Shown here one piece after another: positions 15,650 through 21,020 of a stretch of DNA of 21,020 nt (positions are counted from its first letter, which is position 1; each line of letters begins with the position of its first letter). This DNA comes from an uncultured Acetatifactor sp. Its GTDB lineage: Bacteria > Bacillota > Clostridia > Lachnospirales > Lachnospiraceae. The stretch covers positions 1 through 21,020 of the forward strand of contig CAJUGL010000060.1 in assembly GCA_910586515.1 (NCBI GenBank), written 5' to 3'. The position numbers and the translations under genes were made by a program. Under the pieces are notes generated by a model. The model was not told where the DNA came from, searched no databases, and was given only the letters and a program-made list of their open reading frames with translations.

Positions 15650-16546
15650 ATGCAGTGGGTTGAGAAAGCAAGCGAGTATCTGAAAAATGTCAAGACATAT
15701 GCGAATACGGTAGACTGGTATGATATCGCGGAGATTTTAATTATTGCTTTTCTGGTGTATTATATTCTGGCCTGGATGAAGACCACCAGGTCATGGAGGA
15801 TGCTGAAGGGACTGATTGTCATTTTCGTCTTCCTGGCGGTGGTCAATCTGCTGAATATGACCAACATCATGTGGATTGCGCAGAATGTGCTGAGTTTCGC
15901 GGTGATTGCGATTATCGTGGTGCTGCAGCCGGAGCTGCGTCAGGCGCTGGAACAGTTGGGCCAGAAAAATTTTCTGCCGTCCATCGGCTTTTCCGATTCC
16001 GCAAATAAGTCGGAGAAGGCCTTTACGGAGAAAACGGTAAATGAGATTACAAAGGCATGTGTGGAGATGGGCAAGGTGAAGACCGGCGCCCTTATTGTGA
16101 TAGAACGAAACGAGTCCCTGAAGGACTACGAGCGCACGGGCATTGAGGTGGACGGAATCGTTACCAGTCAGCTGCTGATTAATATTTTCGAACACAATAC
16201 GCCGCTTCATGACGGCGCCGTGGTCATTCGGGGCAATCGGGTGACCTATGCCACCTGTTATCTGCCGCTCTCGGATAATCTGGGACTGAGCAAAGCTCTG
16301 GGAACCAGACATCGGGCCGGCGTGGGGGTATCTGAGGCGACGGATTCCCTGACGCTCATCGTGTCGGAGGAGACCGGCGGAATCAGCATTGCCCATGAGG
16401 GGGAATTGCTGAGACATTTGACTCCGGAAAATTTGAAGGAAAAAATCCAGCAGATTATGAATATGAATGGAGAAGAAGATGCAAAGGGCAGACACAGACG
16501 TAAAGGAAAAAGTAAGACAAAAGATGGGAAAGAGAGTGCTGAATAA
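15650..16546 (+). CDS. cdaA: Membrane diadenylate cyclase CdaA
   Basis: CdaA joins two ATP into cyclic di-AMP, a second messenger controlling potassium and osmolyte uptake and cell-wall integrity. The 298-residue protein has three N-terminal membrane helices (about 26-42, 52-69, 74-93), then the DisA_N-type cyclase domain. Its signature residues are intact: DGA (188-190) and RHR (220-222), with the preceding ITxxTPLHDGAV context (here NTPLHDGAVV). The C-terminus is a Lys/Arg-rich tail. The ATG at 15650 has a modest GTGAG site nine bases upstream. It overlaps the next gene, cdaR, which encodes its regulator, and glmM follows, the conserved three-gene order. The cyclase is expected to bind GlmM, tying c-di-AMP to peptidoglycan precursor supply. 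Confidence 0.97.
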   Translation: MQWVEKASEYLKNVKTYANTVDWYDIAEILIIAFLVYYILAWMKTTRSWRMLKGLIVIFVFLAVVNLLNMTNIMWIAQNVLSFAVIAIIVVLQPELRQALEQLGQKNFLPSIGFSDSANKSEKAFTEKTVNEITKACVEMGKVKTGALIVIERNESLKDYERTGIEVDGIVTSQLLINIFEHNTPLHDGAVVIRGNRVTYATCYLPLSDNLGLSKALGTRHRAGVGVSEATDSLTLIVSEETGGISIAHEGELLRHLTPENLKEKIQQIMNMNGEEDAKGRHRRKGKSKTKDGKESAE

Positions 16547-17840
16547 TCTGGGGTTGAAGCTGATTTCCGTGGTTTTGGCTGTGGTGGTCTGGTTTTTGGT
16601 GGTGATGATCAACAATCCCAAGGATTCGGTGACCTTTTCCGGAATAAACGTAAATCTGATCAATACGGAGCTGCTGGATAAAGAGAACAAGATCTACGAG
16701 ATAAAGGACAATTCCAACAAGGTCCGGGTCACGGTGGAAGCGCCGAAAAATGTCATTGATCAGCTGCGGGCATCGGACATTGTGGCCGAGGCGGATGTAA
16801 GCAGGCTGACGGAAGTAAATACCATTGCGATCAATTGCAGCGTGCTGAACAGTGCGGTACAGATCAGCAGCGTCACCAGCACGCCGGATTTGCTGAGCCT
16901 GAGCGTGGAGGATAAAGCAAAGAAATGGGTCAGCGTGGAGTGCAGAACCGTGGGCGAGGTGGCGGAGGGCTACATGGTAGACAGCATTAAAAGCGACCAG
17001 ACCCGTATGGAGGTGGGCGGACCCGAGTCTGTGGTGGACCAGATTGACCATGCCGGACTGGAGATGGATGTGAGCGGAGCTACGGAAAACGTGTCTGGAA
17101 ATGTAGATATTCGCTTCTATAATAAGGACGGGGTGCGTATCGACGATTCCCGCATTGACAAGAATGCGGACAGCATGAATGTGGAGGCGCGGGTGCTGGC
17201 GGTAAAGGAAGTTCCCATTGAATTGAACTATACGGGCGTTCCGGCGGAGGGCTATCTGGCTACAGGGCAGGTTGTCTGTGAACCGTCCACGGTAAGGATT
17301 GCGGGCACGGCGTCCGCGCTGGCAGATATCAGTAAGATCAGTATAGCCGAGAGAGAGCTGGATATCACGGACGAGAGCAGCAATGTGGTGAAGGATATCA
17401 ATATCAAGAGATACCTGGACAGCGGCGTTTCCCTGGCAGACAAAGAGTTCAGCGGGAAAGTGACTGCCACGGTGGGCATTGAGGCAAGAGCGGAGCGGAC
17501 ATTGATGATTTCCGAATCCAATATCTCGGTGCGTAATCTGCCGGAAGGGTTTGAGAGCAGTCTTGCAGGCGGTCAGGGAGCGTCTTTCCGGCTGCGGATA
17601 TCCGGGCTGAGCGCCGTAGTATCCGCCATAGATCAGAATACCGTACAGGGAACCGTAGATGTGGGCGAATGGATGCGGGGACGCAATCTGACGGATCTGG
17701 ATGCGGGGATATATGAAATACCGATAAATTTTGCGTTTGAAGAGGATATTACCATAGAGAACACTGTTTATGCCAGCGTAAACATAGTGTGGCAGGGGCA
17801 GGATGAGGATCAAAATCATAACGGAGCAGAAGGGGATTAA
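16479..17840 (+). CDS. cdaR: CdaA regulator, YbbR-domain protein CdaR
   Basis: CdaR is a single-pass membrane protein whose extracellular YbbR repeats contact CdaA and modulate its activity. One hydrophobic helix lies at about residues 26-44 (LKLISVVLAVVVWFLVVMI). The remaining ~400 residues are beta-rich and hold about four YbbR-like repeats, seen in recurring patterns such as VEVPKNVIDQL-like (VEAPKNVIDQL) and PIELNYTGVPAEGYLATGQV. I place the start at 16479, where GGAG is six bases upstream, giving 453 residues and a 68-base overlap with cdaA. An ATG at 16467 has no ribosome binding site. An ATG at 16524 begins MGKRVLNNLGLK, closer to the usual family start, but has a poorer site; it would reduce the overlap to 23 bases. 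The stop is two bases before glmM. Confidence 0.92.
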   Translation: MQRADTDVKEKVRQKMGKRVLNNLGLKLISVVLAVVVWFLVVMINNPKDSVTFSGINVNLINTELLDKENKIYEIKDNSNKVRVTVEAPKNVIDQLRASDIVAEADVSRLTEVNTIAINCSVLNSAVQISSVTSTPDLLSLSVEDKAKKWVSVECRTVGEVAEGYMVDSIKSDQTRMEVGGPESVVDQIDHAGLEMDVSGATENVSGNVDIRFYNKDGVRIDDSRIDKNADSMNVEARVLAVKEVPIELNYTGVPAEGYLATGQVVCEPSTVRIAGTASALADISKISIAERELDITDESSNVVKDINIKRYLDSGVSLADKEFSGKVTATVGIEARAERTLMISESNISVRNLPEGFESSLAGGQGASFRLRISGLSAVVSAIDQNTVQGTVDVGEWMRGRNLTDLDAGIYEIPINFAFEEDITIENTVYASVNIVWQGQDEDQNHNGAEGD

Positions 17841-17842
17841 AG

Positions 17843-19192
17843 ATGGCTAGATTATTCGGAACCGACGGAGTGAGAGGAATTGCGAATGAGGAGCTTACAC
17901 CGCTGCTGGCCATGCAGCTGGGCCAGGCAGGCGCGTATGTACTGACGAAAGAAAAGGCGCATAAACCCACGATAATGGTGGGCTGTGATACCCGGATTTC
18001 CGGAGATATGCTTGCAAATGCGCTGATGGCCGGAGCATGCTCGGTGGGGGCAAACTGTATTTATGTAGGAGTTCTGCCCACGCCTGCTGTGGCCTATCTG
18101 ACTCAGAAATATAAGGTTGACGCAGGAGTGGTGATCTCCGCCTCTCACAATCCGGTGGAGTTTAACGGCATAAAATTCTTTGACGGGAACGGATACAAGC
18201 TGCCCGACGCACTGGAAGACGAGATAGAAGCATTGATCAGAAACGAGATGCAGGGCGTTATTTTTCCCACAGGGACTGCGGTGGGTAAAGTAAAGTACCG
18301 CACAGATGCCAGAGAGGAATATGTAAACCATGCCATTCAGTCCGTCCCCGTATCTCTTGACGGGATTCGGATCGTGGTGGACTGCGCGGAGGGCGCTGCG
18401 TATTATACTTCGGTGGAGGCGCTGAAGGAGCTGGGGGCAGCGGTGGTGGCCATTCACAACAGCCCGGACGGCGCCAATATCAATGCAAACTGCGGTTCCA
18501 CGCACATGGCGGAGCTGCAGGCCAGAGTAGTATACGAGAAAGCGGATATCGGTCTGGCTTTTGACGGAGATGCCGACAGGCTGCTGGCAGTGGACGAGAA
18601 CGGTGAGATCGTGGACGGCGATCAGATTATGGCCATTGTGGGAAATTATATGAAGGATAAGGGCAGGCTGAAAAAGGACACCATAGTGGCAACAGTGATG
18701 AGCAATCTTGGATTTTTCCTGATGGGAGAAAAGAAAGGGCTGACCATAGAACAGACCAAAGTGGGAGACCGCTATGTGCTGGAGCGAATGAGGGAAATCG
18801 GAGCAAGTCTTGGCGGGGAACAGTCCGGACATATTATTTTTCTGGATGAGAATACCACCGGGGACGGACTGCTCAGCGCGCTGCATTTACTGCAGGTGTT
18901 GGTGGATACGGGGAAGAGCCTTTCCGAACTGGCGGGAGTCATGGAGGTATTGCCTCAGGCTCTGGTGAATGCCAGGGTGGCCAATCACAAGAAAGAAAAA
19001 TACATGGAATATCCGGTCATTGCGGAGGCAATCCGGAACCTGGAGGAGCAGTTTGCCGGGGAGGGCAGAGTGCTGATCAGACCTTCCGGAACGGAGCCTC
19101 TGGTGCGTGTCATGATTGAGGGCAAGGACAGCGCGGTGATCAGGCGGGAGGCGGACAGACTGGCGAACCTGATTCAGGATGTTATGTTTTAA
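17843..19192 (+). CDS. glmM: Phosphoglucosamine mutase GlmM
   Basis: GlmM converts glucosamine-6-phosphate to glucosamine-1-phosphate, the step leading to UDP-N-acetylglucosamine for peptidoglycan. The 449-residue protein shows the family start MARLFGTDGVRG, the catalytic phosphoserine loop SASHNP (Ser101), the Mg-binding loop DGDADR (241-246), the sugar-binding GGEQSGH and the phosphate-binding RPSGTEPLVRVM near the C-terminus. The ATG follows GAAGGGG and is two bases after the cdaR stop (TAAAGATG), so translation is probably coupled. The same TAAAGATG junction occurs between uvrB and its downstream gene. In Bacillus and relatives GlmM binds and inhibits CdaA, which fits this gene order. Confidence 0.98.
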   Translation: MARLFGTDGVRGIANEELTPLLAMQLGQAGAYVLTKEKAHKPTIMVGCDTRISGDMLANALMAGACSVGANCIYVGVLPTPAVAYLTQKYKVDAGVVISASHNPVEFNGIKFFDGNGYKLPDALEDEIEALIRNEMQGVIFPTGTAVGKVKYRTDAREEYVNHAIQSVPVSLDGIRIVVDCAEGAAYYTSVEALKELGAAVVAIHNSPDGANINANCGSTHMAELQARVVYEKADIGLAFDGDADRLLAVDENGEIVDGDQIMAIVGNYMKDKGRLKKDTIVATVMSNLGFFLMGEKKGLTIEQTKVGDRYVLERMREIGASLGGEQSGHIIFLDENTTGDGLLSALHLLQVLVDTGKSLSELAGVMEVLPQALVNARVANHKKEKYMEYPVIAEAIRNLEEQFAGEGRVLIRPSGTEPLVRVMIEGKDSAVIRREADRLANLIQDVMF

Positions 19193-19208
19193 GATTTTAA
19201 AAACCGGC

Positions 19209-19237
19209 TTGTATTTAAGAGGCAATCATGGTATCCT
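19209..19237 (+). promoter_or_regulatory. Possible promoter for the HPr gene
   Basis: TTGTAT (19209-19214) and TATCCT (19232-19237) are separated by 17 bases, a standard spacing, with three of six and four of six consensus matches. The spot is 17 bases after the glmM stop and would give a ~45-base leader. It is weak, and read-through from glmM is equally possible because no terminator is seen between the genes. Confidence 0.3.
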
Positions 19238-19289
19238 AAAGGCAGGAGGGTATTATTCCACTGGGAAATACGGATTGGAGGGAAGATAA

Positions 19290-19553
19290 ATGGTAAGTCA
19301 GAAAGTTACGATCAAGAACCCCACTGGCTTGCATCTCAGACCGGCGGGAATCTTATGTAAGGAGGCAATGCAGTTCAAGTCACTGATTACGTTTCAATTT
19401 CGGGATAGTACGGCAAATGCCAAAAGTGTGCTGAGCGTTTTGGGGGCGTGTGTGAAAAGCGGGGATGAAATTGTATTTACCTGCGAGGGGGAAGACGAGA
19501 AAGAGGCGCTGGACGCGCTGGTCAGGGCTGTGGAAAACGGTCTTGGTGAATAA
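19290..19553 (+). CDS. ptsH: HPr-family phosphocarrier protein
   Basis: An 87-residue HPr, the usual length. It carries the phosphate-accepting histidine in PTGLHLRPAG (His15) and the regulatory serine in AKSVLSVLGA (Ser46), the site phosphorylated by HPr kinase in Gram-positives. Both are intact, so it looks active in sugar PTS transfer or catabolite control and is not a Crh-type protein, which lacks His15. The residue after His15 is Leu where many HPr have Ala. The ATG follows GGAGGGAAG with good spacing. No enzyme I gene is adjacent; a clear terminator follows directly. A stand-alone ptsH beside the glmM operon suggests sugar or amino-sugar supply as a common theme, but that is inference. 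Confidence 0.92.
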   Translation: MVSQKVTIKNPTGLHLRPAGILCKEAMQFKSLITFQFRDSTANAKSVLSVLGACVKSGDEIVFTCEGEDEKEALDALVRAVENGLGE

Positions 19554-19567
19554 CCGAACATACTGCG

Positions 19568-19615
19568 GGGCTGCCGGCGGAAGGACGATTTATCCTTCAC
19601 CGGCAGCCCTTTTTT
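19568..19615 (+). terminator. Intrinsic terminator after the HPr gene
   Basis: GGGCTGCCGG (19568-19577) pairs perfectly with CCGGCAGCCC (19600-19609), with an inner AAGGA/TCCTT stem, followed by TTTTTT (19610-19615). It begins 15 bases after the HPr stop. This is the strongest terminator in the window. It is read from the + strand only; the - strand side has no U-run. Confidence 0.93.
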
Positions 19616-19681
19616 GCCGCTGCTGTTCAAGGGCAGCTTTCCCGGGCAGTTTGTCTAAATCAGCTGAAAATGATCGGCACA

Positions 19682-20830
19682 CTAACGAAAAGAGAAGTTG
19701 TCGCCTTCTTCCACAATGCAAATCATGGTTTTTCCGGTGTTCAGGGTGATTTCCTCACCGTTTGCGTCATAATATCTTGTGGCGCCGTAATCACTGTTTT
19801 TCTCCCATCTGACGGGAATTCCTCTGCCGTTGGTAAAGTACCAGCCGCTTCTGGTGGTGTCGTGGCATTGGAACGCCAGATATCCTTCTCCCAGGTTCTC
19901 GGATTTGGTGTACTGTACCAGAATGTTTTTGAAGGAAAGCTGTTCTCCGGTGGCGGCGTCAATGTGGGGGCCGTCAGTGCTGCCGGAAAGCCGCTGAGAA
20001 CGGTAATAAAGCCCGTCCTCTTCATTGTATTCAAAATAGCACCTGGTCAGTGGGTAGCATCCTGACATGTCGATGTATACTGCGCTTTTTGCATCTTCTC
20101 CGTATTGGGTTAATAAATTAGGGGTTAGTTTGCCGGTAAACTGGAAATGTTCTTCGTCGCTGAGGCCTCTGTAATCGGTAGAGTAGCCCTTTTGGCTGAT
20201 GACTCTGGAAAGACCTGACCCGGTGGCGTAGGCATTGTGGGGGGCGGAACGGTCGGAGGAGCGGAAAAACGCCCCGGAATCGGAACCCAAAATGCCGTCA
20301 ATATTCTCAGTGTTAGGTTCGGCAAGCAATTCGTTGACAAAGAAGGGACCGCCAAGGTGTACGATAAAAGCATCCCACTCGAAGGCCCAATAGGCGTAAT
20401 AGGCGCGGAGACTTCGGATATTGCCGATTTTATCCAGGTCCTTCCAATCCTCATAGACAGCCATCATTCTGGTAATGCGGTCTTCTACATTGGCTTCGTA
20501 CAGAACGGAGGCCCGGGAAAGATTGTAATGGGGAAGGGCGCCGCTCTCATTGGGAATCATTACCGCGATGGGACGCGCTGCCGCTGTTTCCGCGTCTACC
20601 CATTCGTTGGTCAGGCGGCTGCGTTCCATTCCCTCTCTGGGGGGAATGGTGTCGTCTTCCGCTGCCGCATCGGGGGCGGAGTTTTGAGAACCGGGCCGAG
20701 TGGGCAGGACAGCCGTTTCCGCAGGGGCGGGATCCGTAAGGATCGGTCCCGGAATATCGTCGTCCAATGCGCAGGCTGTCAGGGCAGCCAGAGCGATTAT
20801 CAATAAAAAGTATATTTTTATCTGTTTCAT
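19682..20830 (-). CDS. DUF3048-domain lipoprotein, YerB-like
   Basis: A 382-residue exported lipoprotein. The N-terminus is a short signal peptide with lipobox LTAC, so Cys20 is the likely lipidated residue. A linker of about 55 residues rich in Pro, Ala, Asp and Glu follows. The main part shows RPIAVMIPNESGALPHYNLS, ASVLYEANVEDRITRMMAVY, IGNIRSLRAYYAYWAFEWDA and, near the C-terminus, RSGWYFTNGRGIPVRWEKNS, which fit the N- and C-terminal DUF3048 domains of B. subtilis YerB. The function is unknown; YerB relatives are surface lipoproteins. The start has AGGAGAAG upstream on the - strand. It is convergent with the HPr gene, and its upstream region is made of repeats. Confidence 0.9.
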   Translation of the reverse strand: MKQIKIYFLLIIALAALTACALDDDIPGPILTDPAPAETAVLPTRPGSQNSAPDAAAEDDTIPPREGMERSRLTNEWVDAETAAARPIAVMIPNESGALPHYNLSRASVLYEANVEDRITRMMAVYEDWKDLDKIGNIRSLRAYYAYWAFEWDAFIVHLGGPFFVNELLAEPNTENIDGILGSDSGAFFRSSDRSAPHNAYATGSGLSRVISQKGYSTDYRGLSDEEHFQFTGKLTPNLLTQYGEDAKSAVYIDMSGCYPLTRCYFEYNEEDGLYYRSQRLSGSTDGPHIDAATGEQLSFKNILVQYTKSENLGEGYLAFQCHDTTRSGWYFTNGRGIPVRWEKNSDYGATRYYDANGEEITLNTGKTMICIVEEGDNFSFR

Positions 20831-20867
20831 GATTCTTCTCCTGCTGTATGAATTGTGTCCAAAATAT

Positions 20868-20902
20868 TCGTAACAGTTCAGACAGGCGCTGAACTGTTAC
20901 GA
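20868..20902 (-). repeat. Copy B of the dispersed palindrome, upstream of the lipoprotein gene
   Basis: TCGTAACAGTTCAG (20868-20881, in + strand terms) is perfectly complementary to CTGAACTGTTACGA (20889-20902), a 14-bp stem with a 7-base loop. On the - strand it matches the element at 9662-9696 at about 28 of 32 positions. It lies 38 bases upstream of the lipoprotein start codon. Confidence 0.75.
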
Positions 20903-20912
20903 GAATGCACAC

Positions 20913-20935
20913 AAAACGCGAAAAGAATGCGTTTT
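20913..20935. other. Short hairpin beside palindrome B
   Basis: AAAACGC (20913-20919) is complementary to GCGTTTT (20929-20935) with a 9-base loop. On both strands the stem ends in a T-run of four, so it may act as a weak bidirectional terminator. It sits between palindrome B and the tandem repeats. Confidence 0.35.
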
Positions 20936-20956
20936 GGCGCCCGCAAGTCTCGCAAA

Positions 20957-21020
20957 ATTGCATAGAGCGCAAATTGCATAGAGCGCAAATTGCATAGAGC
21001 GCAAATTGCATAGAGCGCAA
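20957..21020. repeat. 16-bp tandem repeat, four perfect copies reaching window end
   Basis: The unit ATTGCATAGAGCGCAA is repeated without change at 20957-20972, 20973-20988, 20989-21004 and 21005-21020. The array is cut by the window end, so the copy number is unknown. Each unit can pair TTGC with GCAA. The period is not a multiple of three, and the region lies upstream of the lipoprotein gene, so it is intergenic. Confidence 0.95.

Noticed and set aside
16455..17819. A 454-codon open frame on the - strand covering nearly all of cdaR
   Set aside because: Its product is rich in His, Arg, Gln and Ile with no domain, and the + strand protein is a clear YbbR-family match with ribosome binding site and operon context. 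It is a by-product of codon bias.
20547..21020. - strand frame running from the tandem repeats into the lipoprotein gene
   Set aside because: Its start is inside the 16-bp array, whose period is not a multiple of three, and it overlaps the lipoprotein in another frame.
20957..21020. CRISPR array
   Set aside because: The 16-bp units are directly adjacent with no spacers between them, and no cas gene is present.

Overview
The window looks like the chromosome of a flagellated, Gram-positive anaerobe of the Clostridia, most likely a Lachnospiraceae member. I infer this from gene order: mbl next to two FlgF/FlgG-type rod genes, comF next to a YvyF-type flagellar protein, and cdaA-cdaR-glmM. The moderate GC content, strong AGGAGG-type ribosome binding sites and protein sequences fit too. 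All genes but the last are on the + strand. No tRNA, rRNA, CRISPR array, transposase or phage gene was seen, and no gene-free stretch exceeds 300 bases.

Positions 1-6592, DNA repair: a 5'-truncated uvrB, a translationally coupled 577-residue polytopic membrane protein, a 159-base spacer with two related short palindromic repeats, then uvrA. UvrA and UvrB together find and verify damage for nucleotide excision repair. A stem-loop with a U-run (6680-6716) ends this block.

Positions 6593-10376, cell shape and flagellum: a promoter-like sequence and a 5' leader with a hairpin precede an MreB/Mbl actin homologue. Two flagellar rod/hook-basal-body genes (FlgF-like, FlgG-like) and a short FlgJ-type rod-binding protein follow. 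The spacers here are rich in inverted repeats. One of them is a copy of a palindrome that recurs 11 kb away. The block ends in an 11-bp hairpin at 10289-10321.

Positions 10377-15514: recD2 helicase, comF phosphoribosyltransferase-like protein, YvyF-type zinc protein, and two membrane proteins of unknown function, with short spacers that suggest one transcription unit.

Positions 15515-19615, cell envelope signalling: after a spacer with a strong inverted repeat comes cdaA (membrane diadenylate cyclase), cdaR (its YbbR-domain regulator) and glmM (phosphoglucosamine mutase). These link c-di-AMP synthesis to supply of cell-wall precursor. A stand-alone HPr gene follows and ends at a very clear intrinsic terminator.

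Positions 19616-21020: a convergent DUF3048 (YerB-like) lipoprotein gene on the - strand. Its upstream region is built of repeats: a 14-bp-arm palindrome, a second hairpin and at least four perfect copies of a 16-bp tandem unit running off the window end.

No clear new defence or biosynthetic system is visible. The best leads are the two uncharacterised membrane proteins upstream of cdaA, the dispersed palindrome family, and the membrane protein between uvrB and uvrA.
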